Source: Rhodococcus_G sp042754225 (GTDB lineage: Bacteria > Actinomycetota > Actinomycetes > Mycobacteriales > Mycobacteriaceae). From it: a stretch of DNA of 64,000 nt. The stretch covers positions 23,142-87,141 of the forward strand of contig NZ_JBHZAH010000007.1 in NCBI RefSeq assembly GCF_042754225.1, given 5' to 3'. Made by a program: the position numbers and the translations under genes. Below the pieces are notes generated by a model. It did no database searches and was not told the DNA's origin. It saw only the letters and a list, made by a program, of their open reading frames with translations. Below are positions 16,175-24,387 of this stretch, in pieces (positions within the stretch are counted from its first letter, which is position 1; each line of letters opens with the position of its first letter).

Positions 16175-17376
16175 GCACCCCCACCGCGTTGAGCAACGCC
16201 CGCGCCGTCTCGCTGGTCGCGCGGCGCGAGTTCCTCACCCAGGTCCGGAAGAAGAGCTTCCTGATCAGCAACGTGATCGTGCTGGTCGCGATCATCGGCG
16301 GCATCGTCGCGTACTCCCTCTTCTCCGGCGGCGGCGACGAGAACCGCGACACCGTCGGACTCGTCGGCGACCAGTCACTGTCCGCCCTGCTGGTCACGGC
16401 AGGCGAACAGACCGGCACGCTCGTCGAGGTGTCGGCCGTGCCCGACGAGGCGACCGCCCGCAGCCGCGTCGAGTCCGGCGACCTCGACGTCGCCCTGATC
16501 CCGCACCCCGACGGTTCCGCGACGGCCGTCACCGACTCCGAGATCGACACCGGACTGCGCACCGTTCTCGACGCGGCGGTGGCCGGGCAGGCCCAGCAGT
16601 CGACGTTGGCCGCGCAGGGCGTGGACACCGCCGCGCTCCGCGAGGACACCGCCGCCGCCGTGGTCACCGTCGACGCGATCAACCCGCCGGATCCCGAACG
16701 GGGACAACGCATCGCCCTGTCCATCGCCGCAGTGGTGGTGCTGTACATGCAGATTCTCGCGTTCGGCATGTACGTGGCGATGGGCGTCGTCGAGGAGAAG
16801 TCCAGCCGGGTGGTCGAGCTGCTGCTCTCCACCCTGCGACCGCTGCAGCTGTTGTGGGGCAAGATCATCGGCATCGGAGCGGTCGGCCTGCTGCAGCTCA
16901 CCGCGTACGGCATCGCCGGCGTCGGCACCGGTCTGGCGACCGGGGCACTCACCGTGACCGGCGCCGCTCTGGGCACCGTCGCGAGCACCCTCGGCTGGTT
17001 CGTCCTCGGGTTCGCGTTCTTCGCGGTCCTCTACGCGGCGGCCGGCTCGATGGTCTCGCGGCAGGAGGACGTCAACTCCACCGCGATGCCGCTGACCCTG
17101 CTGATCATGGCGATGTTCTTCACCGCGTTCTCCGCGGTGAGCAACCCGGACGGCACGCTGAGCAACGTGCTCAGCTGGATCCCACCGTTCTCGGCGGTGC
17201 TGATGCCGCTGCGGATCGCGGCCGGCGTCACCGGGCCGGGGCAGGTACTCGGCACCATCGTGATCATGCTGGCCGTCACCGTCACGCTCTCGGCGGTCGC
17301 GGCAAAGATCTACCAGCGCTCTATTCTGCGGGTGGGCAAGACGGTGTCCTGGAAGGAGGCCTTCGGACGGTCGTAG
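16171..17376 (+). CDS. ABC-2 type transporter permease (NatB-like)
   Basis: A 401-residue permease. One membrane helix lies at about residues 30-50, then a large extracytoplasmic domain of about 150 residues (50-200), then five helices from residue 190 onward, an arrangement typical of NatB/YhaP proteins. The conserved block VVEEKSSRVVELLLSTLRPLQLLWGK is the ABC-2 coupling region. GTG at 16171 overlaps the ATPase stop. It forms the membrane pore for the ATPase encoded just upstream and ends the cassette; the next gene, accD3, starts 30 bases later. Confidence 0.9.
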   Translation: MSTPTALSNARAVSLVARREFLTQVRKKSFLISNVIVLVAIIGGIVAYSLFSGGGDENRDTVGLVGDQSLSALLVTAGEQTGTLVEVSAVPDEATARSRVESGDLDVALIPHPDGSATAVTDSEIDTGLRTVLDAAVAGQAQQSTLAAQGVDTAALREDTAAAVVTVDAINPPDPERGQRIALSIAAVVVLYMQILAFGMYVAMGVVEEKSSRVVELLLSTLRPLQLLWGKIIGIGAVGLLQLTAYGIAGVGTGLATGALTVTGAALGTVASTLGWFVLGFAFFAVLYAAAGSMVSRQEDVNSTAMPLTLLIMAMFFTAFSAVSNPDGTLSNVLSWIPPFSAVLMPLRIAAGVTGPGQVLGTIVIMLAVTVTLSAVAAKIYQRSILRVGKTVSWKEAFGRS

Positions 17377-17405
17377 CACCGGCGCCGAGGGCTATGGTCA
17401 GGCGC

Positions 17406-18899
17406 ATGACCGCGCGACTGTCTGCCCACGGGATCCTCGGCCTGGTACTCGACGCCGACAGCTACGTCTCCTGGGACCGACCGCCGATCGAGGTGGACGC
17501 AGGCCCGGCGTACCGCACGGACCTCGACGCGGCGAAGGCGAAGACCGGCCTGGACGAGTCTGTGATCACCGGCGAGGGCACCGTGCGCGGGCGCCGGGTC
17601 GCGGTGATCGCCTGCGAGTTCGGATTTCTCGCCGGGTCCATCGGCGTGGCCGCCGCGGAACGGATCGTGAGCGCCGTCGAGCGCGCCACCGCCGAGGGCC
17701 TGCCGCTGCTGGCCTCGCCGACCTCCGGCGGCACCCGCATGCAGGAGGGCACCGTCGCCTTCGTGCAGATGGTGAAGATCGCCGCGGCGATCACCGTGCA
17801 CAAGGCCGCTCACCTGCCGTACCTGGTCTACCTGCGCAACCCGACCACGGGCGGGGTGTTCGCGTCCTGGGGGTCGCTCGGGCACGTGACCGTCGCCGAA
17901 CCCGGCGCACTGGTCGGATTCCTCGGCCCGCGCGTCTACCAGGCGCTGTACGGCGAGAAGTTCCCGGACGGCGTGCAGACCGCCGAGAACCTGTACGCGA
18001 AGGGCGTCATCGACGGCGTCGTGGAGCCGAAGTGGTTGCGGCACCTGCTTCATCGCGCACTGCGGGTGATGACCGGCGAGGCCGACGCGTGGGTGGACGA
18101 GCATCCCGAACCCGCCGAGATCCCGGATGTACCTGCCTGGCAGTCGGTGATGCTGTCCCGGCGGGCCGACCGTCCTGGCATCCGTCAGCTGCTGAGATAT
18201 GCCGCCACGGAGCAGGTTCCGCTCAGCGGCACCGGCCAGGGCGAGGCCGACAAGACCGTACTGGTCTCGCTGGCCCGGTTCCGCGGCGCACCCTGCGTGC
18301 TGTTCGGACAGGACCGCAGCGGCCAGTCCGCCCAGCACACGATGGGCCCGGGGGCGCTGCGCGAAGCTCGGCGCGCGATGAAACTCGCTCAGGAGCTGGG
18401 CATCCCGCTGGTGCTCGTCATCGACACCCTCGGTGCCTCGCTGTCGAAGGAGGCCGAGGAACGCGGGCTCGCGCCCGAGATCGCCCGCTGCCTCGCCGAT
18501 CTCGTCACCCTCGACACCGCGACCGTCTCGGTACTGCTCGGCCAGGGCACCGGCGGCGGCGCGCTGGCCCTGCTGCCCGCGGACCGGGTGCTCTGCGCGC
18601 AGAACGGCTGGCTCGCCCCGCTGCCACCGGAGGGCGCCAGCGCGATCGTGCACCGCGACACCACCCACGCCCCGCGAATGGCTGCGGCCCAAGGCATCCG
18701 GTCCCTCGACCTGCTTCGCGACGGCGTGGTCGACGCGATCATCCCGGAACTGCCCGATGCCGCGGACGAGCCGATCGCCTTCTCCAAACGGGTCGGCGAG
18801 GCCGTTGCGCGTGAGCTGGCCGCACTGGTCGGCACGACCGCCGAGCAGCGGTACACGGACCGGATCGCCAGGTACCGCAACCTCGGGTTGCCCGGATGA
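17406..18899 (+). CDS. accD3: Acyl-CoA carboxylase carboxyltransferase AccD3 (fused beta-alpha)
   Basis: A 497-residue carboxyltransferase with both halves fused: the N-terminal beta-like domain (PTSGGTRMQEGTVAFVQM, residues about 100-120, and TTGGVFASWGSLGHV) and the C-terminal alpha-like domain (LGQGTGGGALALLPADRV). The length matches M. tuberculosis AccD3 (495 residues, Rv0904c), which lies beside echA6 and prrA; here both relatives are also in the window but separated. It transfers carboxyl groups from biotin to an acyl-CoA, so it needs a biotinylated subunit encoded elsewhere. Whether acetyl-CoA is the substrate is not readable. ATG at 17406 is preceded by a short gap after the ABC genes. 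Confidence 0.88.
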   Translation: MTARLSAHGILGLVLDADSYVSWDRPPIEVDAGPAYRTDLDAAKAKTGLDESVITGEGTVRGRRVAVIACEFGFLAGSIGVAAAERIVSAVERATAEGLPLLASPTSGGTRMQEGTVAFVQMVKIAAAITVHKAAHLPYLVYLRNPTTGGVFASWGSLGHVTVAEPGALVGFLGPRVYQALYGEKFPDGVQTAENLYAKGVIDGVVEPKWLRHLLHRALRVMTGEADAWVDEHPEPAEIPDVPAWQSVMLSRRADRPGIRQLLRYAATEQVPLSGTGQGEADKTVLVSLARFRGAPCVLFGQDRSGQSAQHTMGPGALREARRAMKLAQELGIPLVLVIDTLGASLSKEAEERGLAPEIARCLADLVTLDTATVSVLLGQGTGGGALALLPADRVLCAQNGWLAPLPPEGASAIVHRDTTHAPRMAAAQGIRSLDLLRDGVVDAIIPELPDAADEPIAFSKRVGEAVARELAALVGTTAEQRYTDRIARYRNLGLPG

Positions 18900-19945
18900 A
18901 CACCGTGACCGTGAACACCGCGCCCTCGGCCGAGGGCTACGACCGAGCCGCACTGGGCCGGTTCGAGCTGTTCCTGGTCGCTGCGGTGGCCACGGTACTG
19001 ATCACCCGGGCGTTCCTCGCGGCCACCGGCTACCCGCAGATCGGCGGGAGCGGCGGGCTGCACATCGCGCACGTGCTGTGGGGCGGACTGCTGATGGCCG
19101 CCGCGATCGTCGCGGTGCTGATCGGCGACGGCAGCCGGGTACGGACCGGCGCCGCGCTCGCCGGCGGAATCGGCTTCGGCCTGTTCATCGACGAGGTCGG
19201 CAAGTTCGTCACCGCCGACGTCGACTACTTCTTCCAGCCCGCCGTCGCGATCATGTACGTGGTCTTCGTGCTGTTCTACCTCGTGGTGCGAGAAGTGGTG
19301 CTCCGGCGGGCGATGTCCGATCGGCGACGCCTCGCGACAGGCGTGCGGGCGCTCACCGATCTCACCCTCGAGCAGCTCGACGACATCCGCTACCAGTCCG
19401 CCCTGCGTGCCCTCGACGAGGTGCGCGACCCAGCCCTGGCCGAGTTGGCGGACTCGATCCGGAGCGGACTGCTCTCGCAGCCGCCCCCGACCGGTGGCGT
19501 GGAGTCGAGGATCACCCGCGCGATCGATACCCTCACGCAGCGGACCGCCGCTGTGCTCGGGCATCGCGCAGTGCGCCGATCGGTCCTCGCGCTGTTCGTG
19601 CTGCAGGCAGTGGTGTCCGTGGTGTCGGTGATCGTCGCGATGGTCGCCGACGTCCCGGGCGATGCCGAGGCCGACGACGTCTCCGATCTGCTGGTCCAGC
19701 TGTCGAGCACGGTCACCGGCGCGCTGGTGGTTGTCGGGGTGTGGTGCCTGTTGCGGCATCACTACATGCTGGCGCTGCGGCTGCTTCGGGCCTCCGTCGT
19801 GGTCGGGCTACTGCTGACGCAGGTGTTCCTCTTCGCGCAGGAGGAGTTCGGCGCCCTCCTCGGTTTCGCCGCCTCGCTGCTCCTGCTCGCCGCCCTGAGT
19901 ATCGCCATTCGAAGCGAGCAGGCGAAGGTTCCGGCGCCCGCCTGA
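18896..19945 (+). CDS. Conserved membrane protein coupled to accD3
   Basis: A 349-residue protein with four N-terminal helices (about residues 25-45, 57-77, 85-100, 113-133), a soluble middle region of about 100 residues with a basic segment, and four C-terminal helices from residue 222. A charged motif FGLFIDEVGKFVTADVDYFF sits inside the third-fourth helix region and is unusual for a membrane span. I do not recognise a family. The start ATG overlaps the accD3 stop (ATGA at 18896-18899), so expression is coupled to acyl-CoA carboxylation; a role in lipid handling is possible but unproven. Confidence 0.7.
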   Translation: MNTVTVNTAPSAEGYDRAALGRFELFLVAAVATVLITRAFLAATGYPQIGGSGGLHIAHVLWGGLLMAAAIVAVLIGDGSRVRTGAALAGGIGFGLFIDEVGKFVTADVDYFFQPAVAIMYVVFVLFYLVVREVVLRRAMSDRRRLATGVRALTDLTLEQLDDIRYQSALRALDEVRDPALAELADSIRSGLLSQPPPTGGVESRITRAIDTLTQRTAAVLGHRAVRRSVLALFVLQAVVSVVSVIVAMVADVPGDAEADDVSDLLVQLSSTVTGALVVVGVWCLLRHHYMLALRLLRASVVVGLLLTQVFLFAQEEFGALLGFAASLLLLAALSIAIRSEQAKVPAPA

Positions 19946-20074
19946 GGGGAGCGTCGGTCATCGACTCGCGAGATTGTGTCGTCGGTTCACAGAGTATTGC
20001 GGTGACGGTTGTGGATCGCAGGCAGACGCCCTTCAGCGGCCGGCTTCACGGGACGTAGAGCGCTTTGGTCGACC

Positions 20075-20704
20075 CTATGCCGGAGTCCTGGGCGCGAGCG
20101 TGACGAAGGATCGACGGAGGAGTTCCACAGCGTCCATGGTCTCGTCAGGCTCGGCCCAGGTGGTCAGCGCAACATCAAAGCAGACCAGCGACGCCTGCAC
20201 CAGTGTCCGTGCTCGCAGTACCGCGAGATCACCGGCGAGTCGCTCCTGCACGAGCGGCGTGAGCAGACTTGCCCACTGCAGATGCTTTTCGAGGTTGCGA
20301 GCGCGTAGGGACGCTGCGCTCGTCAGAACACGCATGACCCTCTTGCTTCGTTGCTCGTCCCTATTCGGTTGAGCCAGCAGGGCTTCGAAGGACATACGCA
20401 GAGAATCCCAAACAGGTTCACCTACCGGCCGCGCGGCGAAGGCGTCGCGGACGAATTCGCCCCAGGGAACGAGGTCGCCGATGACGGCGTCTTCCTTTGC
20501 CGGGAAGTAGCGGTGGAAGCTGCGGGCAGAAATCCCCACCTCGGCGGCGATCTGCTCGACGGTGACCGCATCGAAGCCCTGCTGGGCGAACAGGTCGACC
20601 GCGACCTCGGCGATCCGTGTGCGCACGGCCTCACGAGTGATGTCGCGCAGACCCGGTGTCGATGAACTTCCCACAAGGGGAGCGTACAGTGCCGAATGTG
20701 TCAT
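20075..20704 (-). CDS. TetR-family transcriptional regulator
   Basis: A 209-residue TetR protein. The DNA-binding domain reads RTRIAEVAVDLFAQQGFDAVT, then VEQIAAEVGISARSFHRYFPAKED, a standard TetR HTH. The C-terminal half is the helical ligand-binding and dimer domain. It is divergent from the aldo/keto reductase gene. The ATG at 20704 lies inside a perfect inverted repeat (20698-20714), so either the mRNA is nearly leaderless and autoregulated or the true start is the GTG at 20674 (VGSSSTPGL). It probably represses the reductase gene through that repeat. Confidence 0.85.
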   Translation of the reverse strand: MTHSALYAPLVGSSSTPGLRDITREAVRTRIAEVAVDLFAQQGFDAVTVEQIAAEVGISARSFHRYFPAKEDAVIGDLVPWGEFVRDAFAARPVGEPVWDSLRMSFEALLAQPNRDEQRSKRVMRVLTSAASLRARNLEKHLQWASLLTPLVQERLAGDLAVLRARTLVQASLVCFDVALTTWAEPDETMDAVELLRRSFVTLAPRTPA

Positions 20705-20714
20705 TGGCTGACAC
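20698..20714. promoter_or_regulatory. TetR operator candidate GTGTCA-N5-TGACAC
   Basis: A perfect 6-bp inverted repeat, GTGTCA TTGGC TGACAC, lies between the divergent tetR and aldo/keto reductase genes, 35 bases before the reductase ATG at 20750. Its size and symmetry fit a TetR-family operator and it overlaps the annotated tetR start codon. Confidence 0.7.
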
Positions 20715-20749
20715 TTTTGACCCACTCTGACAACCCGAAGGGCGTCATC

Positions 20750-21685
20750 ATGGACACTCGCAATCTCGGCCGGCAGGGCCTGAACGCCGCAGCTCTCGGC
20801 TACGGGGCGATGGGCACCGCCACGGGTTACGGCCCCACCGACGACACCGAGTCGATTGCCGCAATCCGAAAGGCACACGAGCTCGGCGTGACGATGTTCG
20901 ACACCGCCGAGATGTACGGCTGGGGCGAAGGCGAGAAACTGCTCGGTCAGGCGCTGGCACCGATCCGTGACGACGTCCTCATCGCGACGAAGTTCGGCCT
21001 CACCCGCTCCTTCGGATCCGACTCGCGCCCCGAGCACATCCGCCAGGTCGTCGAGGCCAGCCTGCGAAATCTCCGCGTCGACACGATCGACATGCTCTAC
21101 CAGCACCGCCCCGACCCGAACGTCCCGATCGAAGACGTGATCGGCACGATGAAGGAGTTCGTCGAGGCAGGCAAGGTCAAGTACCTGGGGCTGTCAGAAG
21201 CGGACGAGGCCACCATCCGTGCCGCGCACGCGGTGCACCCGATCTCGGCGCTGCAGTCCGAGTACTCGATCTTCGCGCGCGACGCCGAACTCCTGTTCCC
21301 GACCCTCGAGGAACTCGGGATCGGCTTCGTCGCCTACTCGCCGCTGGCCCGAGGCTTCCTCAGTGGCGCGGTGGTTGCCCGTGAACACTACGACGCCAAC
21401 GACTTCCGTCAGCATGTCCCGTGGTGGGCGCCGGAGTACTTCGACGCCAACGCCGCCATCGTCGACGAGTTGACTGCACTCGCCGACCGCAAGGACGCCA
21501 CCCTTGCGCAGCTGTCACTGGCCTGGCTGCTGACCCGCAGGGACTACATCGTCCCGATCCCGGGATCCCGCAACCCGCAACGCGTCGACCAGAACGCCAC
21601 CGCCGTCGAACTCGGCCTGACTCCCGAAGATCTTGCCGCCATCGAGCTGATCGCCCCCACAGGCGGCGTCGGCGGCCGCATGTAG
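20750..21685 (+). CDS. Aldo/keto reductase (AKR13-like)
   Basis: A 311-residue NADPH-dependent TIM-barrel reductase. The tetrad is Asp and Tyr in FDTAEMYGWGEGE, Lys in ATKFGL, and His in YQHRPDPNVP. The C-terminal cofactor block VPIPGSRNPQRVDQN is typical of the AKR13/YajO type. It likely detoxifies reactive aldehydes or reduces quinones and is probably induced when the divergent TetR protein binds a ligand. The ATG at 20750 has AAGGG 8 to 12 bases upstream. An in-frame GTG at 20696 would run through the operator and is rejected. Confidence 0.9.
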   Translation: MDTRNLGRQGLNAAALGYGAMGTATGYGPTDDTESIAAIRKAHELGVTMFDTAEMYGWGEGEKLLGQALAPIRDDVLIATKFGLTRSFGSDSRPEHIRQVVEASLRNLRVDTIDMLYQHRPDPNVPIEDVIGTMKEFVEAGKVKYLGLSEADEATIRAAHAVHPISALQSEYSIFARDAELLFPTLEELGIGFVAYSPLARGFLSGAVVAREHYDANDFRQHVPWWAPEYFDANAAIVDELTALADRKDATLAQLSLAWLLTRRDYIVPIPGSRNPQRVDQNATAVELGLTPEDLAAIELIAPTGGVGGRM

Positions 21686-22030
21686 GTAGCCGCACCCCTC
21701 GATCGAACGGCCCTCCGATCGATGGATGCGCACCATGCTCGAATGTGTGCCCGCTTGACTGCGCACACCGGAATCCACGTCAAGGCGGATCGGCATCAGT
21801 CAGCGCTGTCGGCCAGGATCTGCTCGAGCTCGACAACGCGCACAGGGAACCGGTTGCGGCTCGGCGCAGCCGCGACGGCGATGACGGCAGTCGCGTCGTC
21901 ATGAATTTCGGGTGCGTAACCATGGAGAGGGCATCGCTCGCCGATCGGGGACCGCTCACCCGAACGAACATTGTTGAGTGGCAATAACGGAACCATTGAA
22001 CTCGAACATACGTTCGAGTATGGTTACGCC
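21686..22030. other. Intergenic region of about 345 bases with a possible gene remnant
   Basis: No convincing complete gene. The 3' part holds the LexA box (22002-22017). On the minus strand, 21796 to about 21930 reads as GYAPEIHDDATAVIAVAAAP and then an ending VVELEQILADSAD, which looks protein-like but has no family I can name and no credible start. It may be a decayed gene end left by a recombination event between the reductase and the HNH gene. Confidence 0.35.
22002..22017. promoter_or_regulatory. LexA (SOS) box TCGAAC-N4-GTTCGA
   Basis: The sequence TCGAACATACGTTCGA is a perfect 16-base palindrome and equals the mycobacterial/actinobacterial LexA consensus TCGAAC-N4-GTTCGA. It ends 13 bases before the ATG of the DUF222-HNH gene at 22031, in the position of a repressor site, so that gene should be induced by DNA damage. 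Confidence 0.85.
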
Positions 22031-23404
22031 ATGGACATCGTCGAGATGCTCACCGCACCCCGCAACGTAGAGGCGTGGCGACTCGACGAGTCCACGCTGC
22101 TGTCGTTGGTGCCGGAACTGTCGGTGCGGTTGCGGCAGCTCGATGCGCTGCGTGTGCGGTTGGTCCACGAGATTCACGAGCGTGGTGCCACCCTCGCTGT
22201 CGGCGCGACCTCCACTCAGGAATGGTTGTCCGGGGCCGCGAAACTTACCCCCTCGCAAGCGAAGCGCATCGTCGTCGCCGGACAGAGCCTGACCCGCCGA
22301 CCGGAGGTCGCGGGCGCGTTCGCCGACGGCGTCCTCGACGTCGAGCAGGTACATACCATCACCGGGTTGCTCGATCAGATCCCTGACCTCACAGCAGGAA
22401 TCGCGCCCGAATGCCTCGGCGGCGTCTACGAGGATCCGGCAGCCGAATGCGCGAAGCAGTGCACCGACTACCTGCTCGCGACCGGCGCCACCGACAATGC
22501 CAACGACACCACAGTCCGCACGGCAGCACTGAAGACGATGCTCACCCCCGAGGACGACGGGCCGCCACCCGACGACGAAAACGACCAACTCAACGAACTC
22601 TTCGCCTCCCCTACCACCGGCGGACGGGTTCGTATCAAGGGACACTTCGACAAGACGACCGGCGAACAGTTGATGACGGCCCTGTCGGCTTTGTCCAGGC
22701 CGCAACCCGGACGCAACACCACCAGTGGTGACCCACAAGCCGATCCACGCTCCGCACCGCAACGACGGGCCGACGCCTTCGGTGACATCGTCCGCCGCTA
22801 CCTCGACACCGCCGCCGCCCCCGGCGAAGGCGGTGAACGACCCCACCTGACAGTGTTCGTCGGACTCGACAACCTCGCCCGAGCCACCCGAAACACCGGC
22901 AATGGCAACGACAACGAGGCGGCCTCCAGCACCGCCGACGCCGGTCGGCAGTCGTTCTTTCGCCGCGGCCCAGCCTGGATGCCTTGGCTCGGACCGATCA
23001 GCGACCGCCTCGCCGCGCTCATCTCTTGCGACGCATCGATCACGCCGATCGTGATGGACGCCGAGGGCAACCCCCTCGACGTCGGACGAACGACTCGCAC
23101 CATTCCTCGCCGACTACGCCGTGCCCTCGACGCCCGCGACTGCGGATGCGCTTTCCCCGGCTGTGGCCGCCCCGCCGCCTGGACCGACGGTCACCATATT
23201 CACCATTGGTCGAACGGCGGCGAAACGAAACTCTCGAACCTGGTGCTGCTCTGCCGTTTCCACCACCGCCTGATCCACAAGGGCGACTGGAGCGTGTTCA
23301 TCGGCGACGACAACCACCCTTGGTTCGTACCGCCTGCCTGGATCGACCTCGAGCGAAGACCCGTCCCAGCACACAATCGAAGACAGCCGCCTATAGCGAG
23401 CTGA
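22031..23404 (+). CDS. DUF222 (13E12 repeat family) HNH endonuclease, SOS-regulated
   Basis: A 457-residue member of the DUF222/13E12 family common in mycobacteria and rhodococci. The N-terminal DUF222 part (residues about 10-320) has LTPSQAKRIVVAGQSL and the family block HFDKTTGEQLMTALSAL. The C-terminal HNH domain has the zinc Cys in CAFPGCGRP and the nuclease core GHHIHHWSNGGETKLSNLVLLC then FHHRLIH. The exact LexA box just upstream predicts DNA-damage induction, as reported for several mycobacterial 13E12 genes. Such genes are multi-copy and prone to recombination. Its natural target is unknown. Confidence 0.9.
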   Translation: MDIVEMLTAPRNVEAWRLDESTLLSLVPELSVRLRQLDALRVRLVHEIHERGATLAVGATSTQEWLSGAAKLTPSQAKRIVVAGQSLTRRPEVAGAFADGVLDVEQVHTITGLLDQIPDLTAGIAPECLGGVYEDPAAECAKQCTDYLLATGATDNANDTTVRTAALKTMLTPEDDGPPPDDENDQLNELFASPTTGGRVRIKGHFDKTTGEQLMTALSALSRPQPGRNTTSGDPQADPRSAPQRRADAFGDIVRRYLDTAAAPGEGGERPHLTVFVGLDNLARATRNTGNGNDNEAASSTADAGRQSFFRRGPAWMPWLGPISDRLAALISCDASITPIVMDAEGNPLDVGRTTRTIPRRLRRALDARDCGCAFPGCGRPAAWTDGHHIHHWSNGGETKLSNLVLLCRFHHRLIHKGDWSVFIGDDNHPWFVPPAWIDLERRPVPAHNRRQPPIAS

Positions 23405-23499
23405 CAACCAGAACGCACCGACCCGGACCACGACCCCTCTCACTGGGGCCGCGGTTCGGGGCGGTCGCGGGCCTGGGTCTTGTGTGGACTTGGCTACAG

Positions 23500-24174
23500 T
23501 CAGCTGCCGCCCGCAGCCACCGCAGGCACGATGACCGCCGCCATGACCGCCGCGTTCACCGCCTCGACCGCCTTGCGTACCGCGGCGCCCGCCCATTCGT
23601 CCGCGGCGATCGCCTTGGCCCGCTTACGAATCGCCTTGCGATCGGCCTCGGGGAAGACCTTGTGCGCCGCGTCCACCGCCGACAGCAGCGAGATCAACGC
23701 GGCGGTCCGCGACTCCGGCGCGACACCGTCGAGCAGCACGGCGCGCAGGCCCTCGCGTACCGCCTGCTCGTGGGACGCGTCCATCGCCGGCCAGGTCTTG
23801 ACCGGGAAGATGCCGAGCAGCTTGCCCTTGCTCTGGTGCACCCAACCCCGCTCGACGATGCGACCGAGCACCGCCTCGCGCAAGCCCTTGTCCAGCTTCT
23901 CGATCGCCCGCTCCGGCTTCATCGGCTTCGACCCCCGCAGCTGCGACACCGCGTGCGCCAGGATCGGGTCCGTCGGGACCGCACGGTCCCGGAGCACCAG
24001 CCGGCCCTTCTTCACCTCGCCGCCCGCACCCGCCGGTTCGACCACCCCGTCCAGAGCCAGGTCGAGCAACACCGCACCGGCCAGGACCCGGGGCAGCGTC
24101 GCGCCGTCCACCACCGGCTTTCCCGTGTCGTCGTCGAGCAGGAGCAGGAGCAGGTCCTCGGCGAGCAGAGTCAT
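23500..24174 (-). CDS. GPP34 (GOLPH3-like) phosphoprotein-family protein
   Basis: A 224-residue all-helical protein of the GPP34 family: the N-terminus MTLLAEDLLLLLLDDDTGKPV, the RVLAGAVLLDLALDG block and the later GWVHQSKGKLLGIFPVKTWP are characteristic. The eukaryotic relative GOLPH3 binds PI4P on Golgi membranes; bacterial members in actinomycetes are predicted peripheral membrane proteins of unknown function. The C-terminus ends in an alanine/valine-rich hydrophobic helix (AVMAAVIVPAVAAG) that could contact membrane. ATG at 24174 is chosen over an upstream start that would add eight unrelated residues. It is divergent from prpE. Confidence 0.85.
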   Translation of the reverse strand: MTLLAEDLLLLLLDDDTGKPVVDGATLPRVLAGAVLLDLALDGVVEPAGAGGEVKKGRLVLRDRAVPTDPILAHAVSQLRGSKPMKPERAIEKLDKGLREAVLGRIVERGWVHQSKGKLLGIFPVKTWPAMDASHEQAVREGLRAVLLDGVAPESRTAALISLLSAVDAAHKVFPEADRKAIRKRAKAIAADEWAGAAVRKAVEAVNAAVMAAVIVPAVAAGGS

Positions 24175-24387
24175 GACTCCACCGTACGACGCCGGCACGT
24201 GTCCCCGCGTCCGCCAGGCAACGACGTGGGCCGCCCGTCACCGCCGGCGACCGTTCACCGACGGATCGGCACCGCACACCGACGGGCAGGTGGCGTCGGC
24301 CGCACATTCGCGCTGCACTATCCGCGGGTTCGCCTAGGGTGTAGTGCGCGTCACAGGCGCACGAGTACCGGGAGAGGACAGCAGCCG

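Noticed and set aside
23410..23480. Imperfect hairpin between the HNH and GPP34 genes
   Set aside because: Mismatched arms and no clear terminator shape; left as unassigned intergenic DNA.
24315..24347. GCACTA/TAGTGC inverted repeat ahead of prpE
   Set aside because: A 21-base spacer and only 6-base arms; no known motif, so not listed as an operator.
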